A stretch of 64,000 nucleotides of DNA from Yersinia vastinensis. GTDB taxonomy: Bacteria > Pseudomonadota > Gammaproteobacteria > Enterobacterales > Enterobacteriaceae. The notes beneath the pieces are model-generated. The model saw only the letters and a program-made list of their open reading frames with translations, had not been told where the DNA came from and searched no databases. Below are positions 40,621 through 50,887 of the stretch, piece after piece (the stretch's first letter is position 1; the number at the start of each line of letters is the position of its first letter). The stretch is taken from contig NZ_CACVAF010000015.1 in the NCBI RefSeq assembly GCF_902726565.1, positions 31,643 to 95,642 of the forward strand, given 5' to 3'. The position numbers and the translations under genes are program-made.

Positions 40621-41148
40621 TTAACCTCTTTTACGGCGATAAGCGGGCGGCACCCGTGGCGGAGCGGCCTCCTGCACAGGCATTACGGTTGGCGCAAACT
40701 CTTTCATTACGCGACGATAAACATCACGTTTAAAAGACACCACCTGACGCACCGGATACCAATAACTGACCCAGCGCCAGCCATCAAACTCCGGGGTACT
40801 ACTGCGTTGCATGTTGATATCGGCTTCATTACACATTAACTGTAGTAGAAACCATCGCTGTTTTTGGCCGATGCATACCGGCTTTGTATCCCAACGCACC
40901 AAACGCTTTGGTAATTTGTAACGTAACCAGTTACGAGTTGAAGCCAGAATTCGGACATCCTTTTTGTTAAGTCCTACCTCTTCAAAAAGTTCGCGATACA
41001 TAGCCTGCTCTGGCGTCTCTCCGGGGTTTATTCCCCCTTGAGGAAACTGCCAAGAGTGCTGACCATAACGCCTGGCCCACAACACTTCGCCCTGCCGATT
41101 ACAAATTACAATACCCACGTTCGGGCGGTAGCCATCATCATCGATCAC
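40621..41148 (-). CDS. rppH: RNA pyrophosphohydrolase RppH
   Basis: Removes pyrophosphate from mRNA 5' ends and so triggers RNase E-dependent decay. It is 175 aa, including the usual basic C-terminus. Nudix box [20 protein letters not shown] continues into VG near residues 38-60. The start codon is GTG at 41148 ([12 protein letters not shown]), as in E. coli, with GAGGTAG six bases upstream. First gene of rppH-ptsP. Confidence 0.96.
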   Translation of the reverse strand: MIDDDGYRPNVGIVICNRQGEVLWARRYGQHSWQFPQGGINPGETPEQAMYRELFEEVGLNKKDVRILASTRNWLRYKLPKRLVRWDTKPVCIGQKQRWFLLQLMCNEADINMQRSSTPEFDGWRWVSYWYPVRQVVSFKRDVYRRVMKEFAPTVMPVQEAAPPRVPPAYRRKRG

Positions 41149-41323
41149 CGGACTACCTCGATAAGCTTAATACTCAAAGATACCCTGATTGTTTCACACT
41201 AGTAACAGGCGGTAAACCACTGCTTATCCGCCAGCAAAACCTGACAACTTTGGGATAACTCACAGATATTAGCAAAGTTATAAACACCCTAGGGGCTACT
41301 TGCTCTATTTTATTCACTTTTTC

Positions 41324-41332
41324 TGTGGATAT
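41324..41332 (-). promoter_or_regulatory. DnaA box (one mismatch)
   Basis: TGTGGATAT, on the minus strand ATATCCACA, one base off TTATCCACA. Confidence 0.55.
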
Positions 41333-41520
41333 AGGTGTGCAGAACTCTAGGGAAAAGCAGGTACAACTCATTTTAACGTTATTATACGCCAAAAATATAA
41401 AAAAAAATAAATGATTAATTTCAATAAAATAACAGGTTTCCCACAGGTATCCACCCAGCAAAAATGTGATCTATATCCGTTTTAGATCTGGCGCTGGCTA
41501 AAGATCCATCAATGTGGTTT

Positions 41521-41529
41521 TTATCCACA
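41521..41529 (+). promoter_or_regulatory. DnaA box, consensus
   Basis: TTATCCACA, a perfect high-affinity DnaA box in the putative DARS2. Confidence 0.8.
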
Positions 41530-41638
41530 GATAATGGGGTAAAGTTATGCAAAAAAGAGTGAAACTCGCAAAAAAACCTGCCGTCAAGGCTGTAAATTGA
41601 ACCAGTGATCGTGATTTACTGAGGTTATCCCATAAATC

Positions 41639-41647
41639 TGTGGATAA
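41639..41647 (-). promoter_or_regulatory. DnaA box, consensus, inverted
   Basis: TGTGGATAA, the inverse of TTATCCACA, 109 bp from the plus-strand box. Confidence 0.8.
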
Positions 41648-41844
41648 ATAGGTGTAAGATCCTGTTCATTATTCCTGTCAACAAGTGCACAAGATAGTCA
41701 GAATAAAAGCATTTCCTGAGCGGAAGGAAAGAAAACTTCCGTTAAATCATGCTATTATTCATTTCTGCCGTACTGAACAACAATACATCTACAGTCACTT
41801 TTATTTCAGCTTGTTTTTTAACCGACTTTAGCAGGTTTTTATCC

Positions 41845-42531
41845 ATGTCTGTTTATTCACTGCCTCCAGCACCACCCACTGATGAACATCAGCTTTTACA
41901 GCGTGCTCAAGCTTTGTCAGGTTTTACTCTTGGCGAACTAGCGGCTCAAGCGCAATGGGTTATTCCGGCGGATCTAAAACGTGTAAAGGGTTGGGTTGGC
42001 ATGTTGTTGGAGTTTTATCTGGGAGCTAGCGCCGGCAGTAAACCTGAACAGGATTTTGCGGATATCGGTATCGAGCTGAAAACGATTCCTATTAGTGCGC
42101 AAGGTAAGCCACTGGAGACAACTTTCGTCTGTGTTGCCCCGTTGACGGGCAACAGTGGTATCACTTGGGAAAGCAGCCATGTGCGACACAAGTTAGCCAG
42201 AGTATTGTGGGTGCCTGTGGAAGGGGAGCGACAAATCCCCTTAGCTGAACGCAGAGTCGGCGCGCCCTTACTGTGGAGCCCGAATGAAGAAGAGGAAGAA
42301 CTGCTGCGACGCGATTGGGAAGAGTTAATGGATCTTATCGTTCTGGGAAAAGTCGAAACCATTACTGCACGCCACGGCGAAGTATTACAACTGCGCCCGA
42401 AAGCGGCCAACAGCCGTGCACTGACGGAAGCCATTGGCGAGCAAGGCCAGCCTATAATGACTCTGCCCCGCGGCTTTTATCTGAAAAAAACGTTCACAGG
42501 CCCAATGTTAGCCCGACACTTTTTACTGTAA
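41845..42531 (+). CDS. mutH: DNA mismatch repair endonuclease MutH
   Basis: Nicks the unmethylated strand at hemimethylated GATC after MutS/MutL signal, fixing which strand is repaired. From ATG at 41845 it is 228 aa. The catalytic Asp70, Glu77 and Lys79 all sit in [14 protein letters not shown] at the same numbers as in E. coli, and [14 protein letters not shown] (48-61) is conserved. The frame is open to 41749, but the 32 extra residues are hydrophobic and not family-like. Presence of MutH implies Dam-directed repair in this organism. Confidence 0.96.
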   Translation: MSVYSLPPAPPTDEHQLLQRAQALSGFTLGELAAQAQWVIPADLKRVKGWVGMLLEFYLGASAGSKPEQDFADIGIELKTIPISAQGKPLETTFVCVAPLTGNSGITWESSHVRHKLARVLWVPVEGERQIPLAERRVGAPLLWSPNEEEEELLRRDWEELMDLIVLGKVETITARHGEVLQLRPKAANSRALTEAIGEQGQPIMTLPRGFYLKKTFTGPMLARHFLL

Positions 42532-42647
42532 CGCAGAATTCGCTTATTGATTGTCTGGCAACAATAGCAATTACCTAGGATATGTACCGATTAATAAATA
42601 AAAGCGTATAATTGTATTTTTGTGTTTCCGTAAGGTGTGTAGGCGCA

Positions 42648-43367
42648 ATGTTTGAATGGATTGCCGATCCAAATGCCTGGTTGGCGCTGGGCACGTTAAC
42701 TATTCTCGAGATTGTTCTTGGGATAGACAATATAATCTTCCTCTCTTTGGTGGTCGCAAAATTACCCAAAGCACAACAGAACAAAGCCCGCCGTTTAGGT
42801 TTAGCGGGGGCAATGCTCATGCGTCTGGCACTGCTTGCCTCTATTGCCTGGGTTATTCGCCTAACTGAACCACTGTTTACTGTGGCCGGTCACGGTGTCT
42901 CTATGCGGGATCTGATTCTGCTGCTCGGGGGGCTATTCCTGATTTGGAAAGCCAGTAAAGAAATCCATGAAACCATTGAAGGCAGTGATACTGAGCACAC
43001 CAGTAATGTCAGCTCTTTCTTCGCCGCTATTGTGCAAATCATGCTGCTCGACATTATCTTCAGCCTAGACTCGGTGATAACCGCCGTTGGGCTATCAGAC
43101 CATCTGTTTATTATGATGGCTGCTGTCGTGATATCTGTAGGCGTGATGATGTTTGCTGCCAGGCCGATTGGGGAGTTTGTTAATCGTCATCCCTCAGTCA
43201 AAATGCTGGCATTGTCTTTCCTGATTTTGGTTGGCTTCACGTTGATGCTGGAAAGTTTCCAAATTCACATTCCAAAAGGTTACATTTATTTCGCCATGTT
43301 CTTCTCCATGGGCGTCGAAACCTTGAATCTCATGCGTGGGAAAAAAAATCAGTCCACCAAAAAATAG
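42648..43367 (+). CDS. ygdQ: TerC-family inner-membrane protein YgdQ
   Basis: 239-aa integral membrane protein with about seven hydrophobic segments. It has the TerC-family motifs EIVLGIDNIIFLSLV near residue 20 and DIIFSLDSVITAVGL near 138, whose acidic residues are thought to bind a metal. TerC-like proteins are linked to metal (mainly manganese) export and to tellurium resistance; the role of YgdQ itself is not settled. ATG at 42648 (MFEWIADPNAWL) is preferred over an upstream open frame. Alone, in the same place as in E. coli, but the neighbouring ygdR is absent. Confidence 0.92.
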   Translation: MFEWIADPNAWLALGTLTILEIVLGIDNIIFLSLVVAKLPKAQQNKARRLGLAGAMLMRLALLASIAWVIRLTEPLFTVAGHGVSMRDLILLLGGLFLIWKASKEIHETIEGSDTEHTSNVSSFFAAIVQIMLLDIIFSLDSVITAVGLSDHLFIMMAAVVISVGVMMFAARPIGEFVNRHPSVKMLALSFLILVGFTLMLESFQIHIPKGYIYFAMFFSMGVETLNLMRGKKNQSTKK

Positions 43368-43480
43368 AGCAACATCATTCTCTCCGGGCGCGCATTGCCG
43401 TGCCCGTTTATCGCTTTTTACTGCACTTTCGCCTTGCGCTCTTCCCCCTGCCGCAGTGCTTCGTTATAGTCGGAATTGAC

Positions 43481-43506
43481 TTATACCCAAATTATTGGCG
43501 TTGCAC
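43481..43506. repeat. Possible ERIC left-end fragment
   Basis: TTATACCCAAATTATTGGCG TTGCA is like the left terminus of ERIC, but nothing further matches. A relic at best, upstream of tas. Confidence 0.35.
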
Positions 43507-43560
43507 CGTCAGGTACGCAGGGTATGGCCTGATAATTTCAGACATTAAGGAAGGTCGGCA

Positions 43561-44601
43561 ATGCAATATCATCGTATTCCCCACAGTTCATTAGAAGTAA
43601 GCCTGCTGGGTCTGGGCACCATGACTTTTGGTGAACAAAACAGTGAAGCCGATGCCCATGCTCAACTGGATTATGCCGTTGCAGCTGGTATTAACTTGAT
43701 AGATACCGCAGAAATGTACCCCGTGCCGCCAAAACCAGAGACTCAAGGGCGAACCGAGCAATATATTGGTAGCTGGATCAAAGCGCGCGGAAACCGAGAA
43801 AAAATCATTTTAGCCAGCAAAGTCTCCGGGCCATCACGCGGGAGCGATCAACCGATTCGCCCGAATATGGCACTGGACCGGAAAAATATCCGCGCTGCGC
43901 TGGATGCTAGCCTTACACGCCTCAATACCGATTATCTTGATCTTTACCAGTTACATTGGCCACAGCGGGAAACCAACTGTTTTGGTAAGTTGAATTATCG
44001 CTACAGCGAGCAGACCGCCGTTGTCACATTGCTTGAGACACTGGAAGCCCTGAATGAACAGGTGCGGGCCGGTAAAATTCGCTATATCGGTGTCTCGAAT
44101 GAAACACCTTGGGGTGTTATGCGTTATCTGCAATTAGCAGAAAAACATGACTTGCCGCGTATTGTTTCAATTCAAAACCCATACAGTTTACTTAATCGCA
44201 GCTTCGAAATTGGCCTAGCTGAAATTAGTCAGCACGAAGGTGTTGAGTTGCTGGCTTATTCTAGTCTGGCATTTGGGACGTTGAGCGGGAAATATCTCAA
44301 TGGCGCACAACCCGCTGGGGCGCGTAATACCTTATTTAGCCGCTTTACTCGCTATACCGGGCCACAAGCCCAATTAGCGGTAGCTGAATATGTTGCTCTC
44401 GCAAAACGTCACGGATTAGATCCGGCGCAAATGGCGCTGGCTTTCGTACGCCAACAACCCTTTGTTGCCAGCACCTTGTTGGGCGCGACGACTTTGGAAC
44501 AACTGAAAAGTAACATTGATAGCCAAAATGTGGTGTTGAGTCAGGAAGTGTTGGATGGACTGGAAGAGATTCATACTCGTTTTACTATTCCTGCCCCTTA
44601 A
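43561..44601 (+). CDS. tas: Aldo/keto reductase Tas
   Basis: NADPH-dependent oxidoreductase of the aldo/keto reductase superfamily; E. coli Tas suppresses tyrosine auxotrophy in starved cells, but its natural substrate is unknown. It is 346 aa, the full TIM-barrel length. The tetrad is visible: Asp in LIDTAEMYP, Tyr in the same motif, Lys in LASKVSG, and His in LYQLHWPQ. The start MQYHRIPHSSLEVS follows AAGGAAGGTCGGCA. Convergent with lplT across a shared terminator. Confidence 0.94.
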   Translation: MQYHRIPHSSLEVSLLGLGTMTFGEQNSEADAHAQLDYAVAAGINLIDTAEMYPVPPKPETQGRTEQYIGSWIKARGNREKIILASKVSGPSRGSDQPIRPNMALDRKNIRAALDASLTRLNTDYLDLYQLHWPQRETNCFGKLNYRYSEQTAVVTLLETLEALNEQVRAGKIRYIGVSNETPWGVMRYLQLAEKHDLPRIVSIQNPYSLLNRSFEIGLAEISQHEGVELLAYSSLAFGTLSGKYLNGAQPAGARNTLFSRFTRYTGPQAQLAVAEYVALAKRHGLDPAQMALAFVRQQPFVASTLLGATTLEQLKSNIDSQNVVLSQEVLDGLEEIHTRFTIPAP

Positions 44602-44622
44602 TTCTACCCATGTTTAAAGAGC

Positions 44623-44648
44623 AAAAAGGCCGCTGCTGCGGCCTTTTT
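44623..44648. terminator. Bidirectional terminator between tas and lplT
   Basis: AAAAAGGCCG / CGGCCTTTTT, a perfect 10-bp stem with a 6-base loop, A-rich on one side and T-rich on the other, so it works in both directions. Confidence 0.92.
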
Positions 44649-44657
44649 ATTATCGAG

Positions 44658-45872
44658 TCATTCCGTCGCCTTACGGCGCAGTTGCCGCCACTGCCAGCCC
44701 CAGAGTAATGCTATCGCCAGAGCAAAGACCACGCCGAAACCAACACCCACAGCGATAACTGGCACACCCAGTTTCACCACAACCGAGAATAGCCCCAGCA
44801 TCAACAACATCGCGGTGTTCTCACCCAAATTTTGCACAGCGATAGCATTACCTGCCCCGACACTCTGTTTGCCGCGTTCCTGCAATAAAGCATTAAGAGG
44901 AACAACAAAAAATCCGCCTAAAATCCCGATAATAATCAGCAATAAATACGCCATCGGCATACTGTGTTGCAAGGCAAAAATAGCGACCACCACGCCAATC
45001 AACACACCCGCAGGTAAACAGCGTTTTACGGTTTTCAGTGTGACAAAGCGAGCTGCAGCACCGGCCCCCAGCACAATCCCAATAGCGACCATGGCATTTA
45101 ACAGTGTGGGAGTGGCATTGTCGGTAATCCCCAGCGCAATCGGCACCCACAATACCAGCAGGAAACGTAGTGTTACCCCTGCCCCCCAAAACAGGCTAGT
45201 TCCCGCCAATGAAAAACGGGTTTCGCCATCACGCCACAAAATTCGGCAAGCGGCAAAAAAACTGCTGGTCATTGCCTTTGGCCGCCATGAACTCCCCGAA
45301 CGCGCAGCCGCTAACCGCGGAATAAACATATTGGCAACCACGGCGATGGCATAAACCAGCGCACAAACACCCAAAGCCACCACCAGATGCCAATCGGCCA
45401 GCACACCTCCGGCGACCGAACCCAGTAAGATGGCGGCAATAGTTGAAGCTTCCATCATGCCGTTGGCTTTCACCAATTGCTCACCAGAGGTGATTTCGCC
45501 CAAAATGCCATATTTAGCCGGTGAATAGGCCGCAGCGCCCACGCCCACTAGGCTATATCCCAGAAATGGGTTGAAGCCAAAGCAAATAACCAGTGCGCCA
45601 GCCAGCTTCAGGCCGTTCGCCACCATCATGACTCGCCCTTTGGCAAAGCTATCGGCAAATTGCCCGACAAAAGGTGCCAGAATGATATAGGTCGCGACAA
45701 AAGCCATTTGTAAAATTGGCTGACTCCAATCGGGATATAGCTGCTGTTTAATTAATGCCAATGTGGCAAAAAGTAGCGCATTGTCGCCAAAAGCGGAGAA
45801 AAACTGCGCGCAAAGTACGGCAATCATTCCTCGGGATAGTAGTGGTTTCTCTGCTAATGCTTGCTGACTCAT
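44658..45872 (-). CDS. lplT: Lysophospholipid transporter LplT
   Basis: Inner-membrane flippase of the major facilitator superfamily that brings lysophospholipids (notably lyso-PE) to the cytoplasmic face for re-acylation by Aas. It is 404 aa with about twelve hydrophobic segments, for example [20 protein letters not shown] at the N-terminus. The end ATGA overlap with aas (4 bp) shows co-translation, so the transporter and its acyltransferase are made together. Confidence 0.95.
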   Translation of the reverse strand: MSQQALAEKPLLSRGMIAVLCAQFFSAFGDNALLFATLALIKQQLYPDWSQPILQMAFVATYIILAPFVGQFADSFAKGRVMMVANGLKLAGALVICFGFNPFLGYSLVGVGAAAYSPAKYGILGEITSGEQLVKANGMMEASTIAAILLGSVAGGVLADWHLVVALGVCALVYAIAVVANMFIPRLAAARSGSSWRPKAMTSSFFAACRILWRDGETRFSLAGTSLFWGAGVTLRFLLVLWVPIALGITDNATPTLLNAMVAIGIVLGAGAAARFVTLKTVKRCLPAGVLIGVVVAIFALQHSMPMAYLLLIIIGILGGFFVVPLNALLQERGKQSVGAGNAIAVQNLGENTAMLLMLGLFSVVVKLGVPVIAVGVGFGVVFALAIALLWGWQWRQLRRKATE

Positions 45873-48025
45873 ACACTCATCTCCGGGTCTTCAGCCATTT
45901 TACTTAACGTCACAAAGTCAGGTTTACCGCTCCCCAGCAGAGGTAAGGCTTTCACGAAGCGAATATCACGTGGCACGTACAGCTCCGGCACACCATTTTC
46001 CCGCGCGGTTTTGCTCAATTTTTCGCGGGTTATCTCGCTGTCCGTGGTAAACAGCACCAAGGCTTCGCCTTTGGCACTATCTGCTTTCGTGGCTGCCGCA
46101 TGTTGTCCCTCAGGGGAGAGGCGTAGCGCCAACTGCTCGACACTCTCCAGTGAGACCATCTCTCCAGCCAATTTAGCAAAGCGTTTCATTCGGCCACGGA
46201 TGGCGCAGAACCCTTGTTCATCAATGGCAACAATGTCTCCAGTATCGTACCAACCCGCTTCCTGCTCACCCTGAGCATTTTCAGCCGAGGGTTGTTCCAG
46301 CACACCGGGATTCTCTACTCGGAGGTAGCCGCGCATGATATTGGGGCCACGCAGTTGCAGCCGCCCAGCATCTTCGATGCCCGGGACCTGAATCAGCCGG
46401 GACTCCATACTCGGCAAAATACGGCCAACAGTATTCACTTTGGCTGCCATTGGCACGTTAATCGCCACCACCGGTGCACATTCCGTCACACCGTACCCTT
46501 CCAGAATACGAATACCAAATTTGTCCTGCCAAATCTGTTTGGTGCTATCAGCTAACTTCTCGGCTCCGGCGACCACATAGCGCAAGCGAGCAAAATCATA
46601 AGGATGGGCGAAACGAGCATAGTTACCCAAGAAGGTTGACGTCCCAAATAATACGGTGCAGTTACGGTCATACACCAGTTCAGGCACCACCCGATAATGC
46701 AGCGGGCTGGGGTAAAGAAATACACGGCTGCCAGTCATCAAGGGGGTGAATAACCCAACCGTCAGACCAAAAGCATGAAACAGTGGCAAAGAGGACATAA
46801 AGCGGTCACGCGGTGTGAAATCTGCAATGGTGCGGATCTGTTCGACATTCGCCAATAAGCTAGCGTGTGAGTGCACCACCCCTTTAGGATGACCTTCTGA
46901 ACCTGAGGTAAACAAAATCAAGGCACTGTCATCAGCCTGCTGTGGCACCATTGCTCGGCGTGGGAAACATAAATGGAATAAAATCCACAACTTATCCGCA
47001 AGCGTGACAGTATCTTTCAAATCTTCCAGATAGACCCAGTTGGCTTGTGTCACCTGTTCCGGCAAATGTGTTAATTTGCCTTTTTCCAGAAACTGACGTG
47101 AGGTGACAATGGTCTTCAATGACGCTGCGGTGATAGCACTGCTCAGACCTTTGGCACCCGCGGTGTAGTTAAGAAGTGCTGGAATACGTCCGCGCACGGA
47201 AGCACCAAAAATCGCAGCCGCCGTGATAGTCGCATTCGGTAACAGCATGCCGACATGCTCCCCCGGTACAGTGAAACGTTGCAGGATACGACTGACACCG
47301 AGGATTTTCTTCAGCAGAGTTTGATAACTATCTTCTTTAAATGAAATATCTTCGATGCAAGGTTTAAAGCGCCCGTAGCGGGTTTGAGCTGATAATAGTG
47401 CTTCAAACAAGGTTTCTTTTGGCTGAACCGTCATCCGCGCCGCCATCATAATGGCATGTAAGCGCTCACCCGCAAGCACCCGGCGATCACGAGCGCGTGG
47501 GGCCTGTGGCATAGGCAATGTCGTGGCCGGCAAGACATGAATACTGATTTTCGGGAACCAGCGGACTTTTAACACATCGCCGAGCCGCCCAAAATGAGTA
47601 AACTCAGGGCCTTCTATGCGGACTGGAACAACTGTAGCCCCTGATTTAGCAGCAACAAATGCAGCACCGTCGTAGATTTTCATTAAAGAACCAGTGACAG
47701 TGATGCGCCCTTCAGGAAAGATAACCACCGGCCTCCCCTGCTCTACCAATCTAACCAAGTGTTTGATTGCCATGGGCTTGGTTGGGTCAAGCGCAACAAA
47801 ATCCACATAAGGTTTCAACCAGCGCATATACCAACTTTCCGTAATACTGGAATAAACGGCGAACACAGGCTTGATTGGCAGAAACAGGGCTAATAAAGCA
47901 CCATCAAGGAAAGAGACATGATTCGGTGTAATAATCAGCTTTTGATGTGAGAACTGGTCAGTGACACCCTCAATGGTGACACGAAATAACCCACGAAAAA
48001 GAGCACGCAGTGCGCGATAACCCAT
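45869..48025 (-). CDS. aas: Bifunctional acyl-ACP synthetase / lysophospholipid acyltransferase Aas
   Basis: Repairs lyso-phospholipids in the inner membrane: an N-terminal 2-acyl-GPE acyltransferase and a C-terminal acyl-ACP synthetase. Start ATG at 48025 gives 718 aa (E. coli 719) and follows AGGGAAATAGAC at good spacing; the ATG at 48046 has no ribosome site. PlsC-type [11 protein letters not shown] near residue 35 and [11 protein letters not shown] near 110; the AMP-forming domain has [19 protein letters not shown] near 370 and [15 protein letters not shown] near 500. Operon with lplT. Confidence 0.95.
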   Translation of the reverse strand: MGYRALRALFRGLFRVTIEGVTDQFSHQKLIITPNHVSFLDGALLALFLPIKPVFAVYSSITESWYMRWLKPYVDFVALDPTKPMAIKHLVRLVEQGRPVVIFPEGRITVTGSLMKIYDGAAFVAAKSGATVVPVRIEGPEFTHFGRLGDVLKVRWFPKISIHVLPATTLPMPQAPRARDRRVLAGERLHAIMMAARMTVQPKETLFEALLSAQTRYGRFKPCIEDISFKEDSYQTLLKKILGVSRILQRFTVPGEHVGMLLPNATITAAAIFGASVRGRIPALLNYTAGAKGLSSAITAASLKTIVTSRQFLEKGKLTHLPEQVTQANWVYLEDLKDTVTLADKLWILFHLCFPRRAMVPQQADDSALILFTSGSEGHPKGVVHSHASLLANVEQIRTIADFTPRDRFMSSLPLFHAFGLTVGLFTPLMTGSRVFLYPSPLHYRVVPELVYDRNCTVLFGTSTFLGNYARFAHPYDFARLRYVVAGAEKLADSTKQIWQDKFGIRILEGYGVTECAPVVAINVPMAAKVNTVGRILPSMESRLIQVPGIEDAGRLQLRGPNIMRGYLRVENPGVLEQPSAENAQGEQEAGWYDTGDIVAIDEQGFCAIRGRMKRFAKLAGEMVSLESVEQLALRLSPEGQHAAATKADSAKGEALVLFTTDSEITREKLSKTARENGVPELYVPRDIRFVKALPLLGSGKPDFVTLSKMAEDPEMSV

Positions 48026-48140
48026 GTCTATTTCCCTATAAGTCAATGAACAATGATTAAGAAAGGTGCAAACAGGATACTATAATTCTGGCGGGTTTTT
48101 ATCTAAGAGCACACTGATAATCGGGGGGAAAAGAACAAAT

Positions 48141-48237
48141 AAAAAAAAACCTACGCATCTGCGTAGGTCGGTGCAAATAAAAAACTGGCTTTTAACACAC
48201 AGCGTATGTTGATTACTCACCAATTAATACCTCTGGG
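48141..48237 (-). ncRNA. OmrA/OmrB-type small RNA
   Basis: On the minus strand it begins CCCAGAGGTATTAATTGGTG (48237 leftwards), one base from the conserved 5' end of E. coli OmrA/OmrB that does the base-pairing. It ends in a GC terminator CCTACGCA / TGCGTAGG with loop GA or similar and a 9-U tail, ahead of 48141. Length is about 97 nt. The E. coli RNAs are encoded between aas and galR, as here. They are activated by EnvZ-OmpR and repress outer-membrane protein, curli and ompR mRNAs. Only one copy is present. TACAGT at the expected -10 supports the start. Confidence 0.9.
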
Positions 48238-48373
48238 ACCACTACTGTATCCGTTTCTGTGAAACCACAGCCAGCACGTAATCGCAACATTTGCGTGCAA
48301 AGTGTAACCAGTAGTGAACATTGTCAGAAAGACGAAAAGGTTTGTAATTCATTACGGTACATACCTCAGCCAA

Positions 48374-50632
48374 TTAACACAGCGCGACTTCCACTAAACA
48401 ACTCATGGCATTCGGGCCTTGGGTCAAACGTGATTTACCAATATCCAATGTCAAAACATTGGGATTACCAGATTGCTCTACTTTATGCTGTTTAGCGCCA
48501 AAACCGGGATCAAACCATGCCCCTGTGGCCATCAACACCACACCCCGCGTCACGCCATCGGTGATACGCACGCCCGCCAGACAATGACCACGTAAATTGC
48601 TGACTTTCACCTCGCAGCCCTCAGAAATGTCACGCTGCGCAGCATCTTGTGGATGCATATAGAGTGTTTCTCGCCCCGCCGTTTTGTTCCCCTGTGCCAA
48701 AGGAGCGGGATCAAGCTGGCTGTGCAAGCGATCCTCCGGCTGGATAGAGATCAAATGTAACGGCCACTGCTCCGTCAGTGATGATCCTAGCCACTCGACT
48801 GGCGGCTTCCATTGCGCGTGTGGGGCAAAATCCTCATATTGGTAACTGGCTATCTTTTCACTGAATAGTTCAATCTTGCCACTGGGCGTTTGCAACGGAT
48901 GGGCCTGAGGATCGTTACGGAAGGCATCAAAGAAAACAAACTCCTTCTGTGGGGCGGGTAAATCCACATGGCCACGTTGCCAGAAGGTGTCAAAGTCAGG
49001 CCACTCAACCCCGTGAGGTTGCTGTGCCACACCACACTCCTGATAAATATGCCGGATCCATGCCATCTCATCGCGGTTTTCAGTGAATGCATCGCGATAC
49101 CCTAAACGTTCAGCCAAGTCAGCAAAAATATCAAAATCGTTTCGCGCCTGATGCTGCGGAGCAATTGCCTGATGCATCGCCAAGACATAGCGATCCCTTG
49201 ACGAACCACCAATATCATTTCGCTCCAGTGAACTGGTCACTGGTAGCACGATATCTGCCATTTTCGCAGCCGGTGTCCACCAAATATCCTGCACAATCAC
49301 GGTATCCGGCTTTTGCCATCCCTCCACCAGCCGGTTCAATTGCTGATGATGATGGAAGGGATTACCGCCTGCCCAATGCACTAAATGAATATCTGGGTAA
49401 GTATGGGTTTCGCCCTGAAACTGATAAAGCTGCCCCGGTTGGAGCAACATGTCACAAATTCGCGCCACCGGAATCGCCAACCCTGCTGGGTTTTTCCCTG
49501 TGGACATACTTGGCCCCGGCGTGTCTATCCGTGGATTGCCGACACCATTCATTGAGCCGTGCCCAAAGGAGAAGCCACCACCCGGTAGCCCCACTTGCCC
49601 TAACATGGCTGATAAGGCAATCACCATCCAGTAAGGTTGCTCACCACGATGTGCGCGCTGGACAGAATAAGAGCAAGTCATAAAGCTGCGTACACCGATA
49701 AGCTGCTGCGCCAAGAGGGCGATTCTTGCTGCCGGAATACCAGTAATATCGCTGGCCCATTCCGGTGTTTTGGCGATTCCGTCATCCGCTCCGCGAATAT
49801 AATCAGCTAATTGCTCATAGCCCACACAATGGGTTGCCAGGAAAGCCTCATCCTGTGCCTCAACACGCTGTATCTCATAAGCCAACGCCAGCATCAGCGC
49901 AACATCCGTATTTGGGCGAATAGGTATCCATTCCGCATTTACAAAAGCTGGGCAGTCATCCCGCATTGGGCTGATGTTAATGACCGGCGTCCCCTTTTGT
50001 GCCAGCTTCTCCAGCCATGGCTTTAATGAATGCTCCGCCGAACCGCCAGAGGAAACTTGAGCATTTTTCAGTGCCAATCCACCAAAAGCGATAAACAATT
50101 CGCAATGTTCAACCACACTTGGCCAAGAGGTCACTCTGCCGGTCAGCGGGCTAAACGTCCCTATGACATAGGGCAAGAAAAATTGTGCCGCCCCCCAGCT
50201 ATAGTTACCCAGTTGATCAACACCCCCACCACCACTGAAATAAAAACGCCGGACTAATGAACGTGCGTGGTGTAAGCGCCCCGCAGAAGACCAACCATAA
50301 GACCCGGTAAACAACCCTGAAGCACCGTATTTATCTCTAACTCGGCGATTCTCTTCAGCCACCAAGTCCAGCGCCACATCCCAGTCCACTTCAATAAAAT
50401 CTTCCCGCCCACGCAGAGTACGATCACTCTTTTCTCGCTGCTGTAACCATGAGCGGCGAACGGCGGGTTTACGGATACGCTTGTCGGAATAGACCATTGG
50501 CGTAATAGAATCCAATAAGGGCGACGGATTGGAATCACCAACAAAAGGTTCGCAGCGGATAAGTTTGCCATCTTCAACTACAGCGGTATAAGCGCCCCAG
50601 TGGGCAAGCTGGGGGTAACGGGTAATGGACAT
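48374..50632 (-). CDS. BisC/TorA-like molybdopterin oxidoreductase, cytoplasmic
   Basis: 752-aa molybdopterin enzyme of the DMSO-reductase superfamily, nearest in look to biotin sulfoxide reductase (BisC) and TorA. It has no Tat signal and no Fe-S Cys motif at the N-terminus, so it should be cytoplasmic and single-cofactor. The Mo-ligand Ser is at about residue 145 in LGNYSWGAAQ. Other family motifs are SYGWSSAGRLHHARS near 111, WAGGNPFHHHQQLNRL near 435 and RLHSQLDPAPL near 655. The start ATG at 50632 is preferred to the TTG five codons upstream. E. coli has no gene here. Substrate not deducible; a sulfoxide or N-oxide is likely. Confidence 0.75.
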   Translation of the reverse strand: MSITRYPQLAHWGAYTAVVEDGKLIRCEPFVGDSNPSPLLDSITPMVYSDKRIRKPAVRRSWLQQREKSDRTLRGREDFIEVDWDVALDLVAEENRRVRDKYGASGLFTGSYGWSSAGRLHHARSLVRRFYFSGGGGVDQLGNYSWGAAQFFLPYVIGTFSPLTGRVTSWPSVVEHCELFIAFGGLALKNAQVSSGGSAEHSLKPWLEKLAQKGTPVINISPMRDDCPAFVNAEWIPIRPNTDVALMLALAYEIQRVEAQDEAFLATHCVGYEQLADYIRGADDGIAKTPEWASDITGIPAARIALLAQQLIGVRSFMTCSYSVQRAHRGEQPYWMVIALSAMLGQVGLPGGGFSFGHGSMNGVGNPRIDTPGPSMSTGKNPAGLAIPVARICDMLLQPGQLYQFQGETHTYPDIHLVHWAGGNPFHHHQQLNRLVEGWQKPDTVIVQDIWWTPAAKMADIVLPVTSSLERNDIGGSSRDRYVLAMHQAIAPQHQARNDFDIFADLAERLGYRDAFTENRDEMAWIRHIYQECGVAQQPHGVEWPDFDTFWQRGHVDLPAPQKEFVFFDAFRNDPQAHPLQTPSGKIELFSEKIASYQYEDFAPHAQWKPPVEWLGSSLTEQWPLHLISIQPEDRLHSQLDPAPLAQGNKTAGRETLYMHPQDAAQRDISEGCEVKVSNLRGHCLAGVRITDGVTRGVVLMATGAWFDPGFGAKQHKVEQSGNPNVLTLDIGKSRLTQGPNAMSCLVEVALC

Positions 50633-50887
50633 GGCTATCTCTGGCAATTAAATAGGTCGTAAAAATAGCATTCCCCTAAGGGGAAGACCAAAGCACAATT
50701 TTGTCTAAAGTGTGCCGTTTTGTACTAAAGCGCGCGCAACCTCATCTGGTGTCTACCGGTAATTCTCCTAATTTCATGTTCTTTGATTTTTTCTCATCAA
50801 GTTGCGATCATCCCCCCTTGCGGACCGCCCTGTTTTCCGCAAAACTGAGTGATGTAAGCGATTACCCTAAAAATCTCTGGAAGAAAA

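Larger units (their letters stand above)
41149..41844. other. Gene-free rppH-mutH region, probable DARS2
   Basis: About 700 bp without a credible gene, AT-rich in its middle (41385-41435). It holds two perfect DnaA boxes in opposite orientation and at least one one-mismatch box, listed separately. In E. coli the DnaA-reactivating sequence DARS2 lies in exactly this mutH-rppH interval; it turns ADP-DnaA back into ATP-DnaA with the help of IHF and Fis. Identity here rests on position plus boxes. The mutH promoter must also be in it, and a CGGAAG/CTTCCG inverted repeat is at about 41721-41742. Confidence 0.75.

Noticed and set aside
41174..41461. Minus-strand open frame in the rppH-mutH gap
   Set aside because: AT-rich region with DnaA boxes; no ribosome site or family pattern in the predicted protein.
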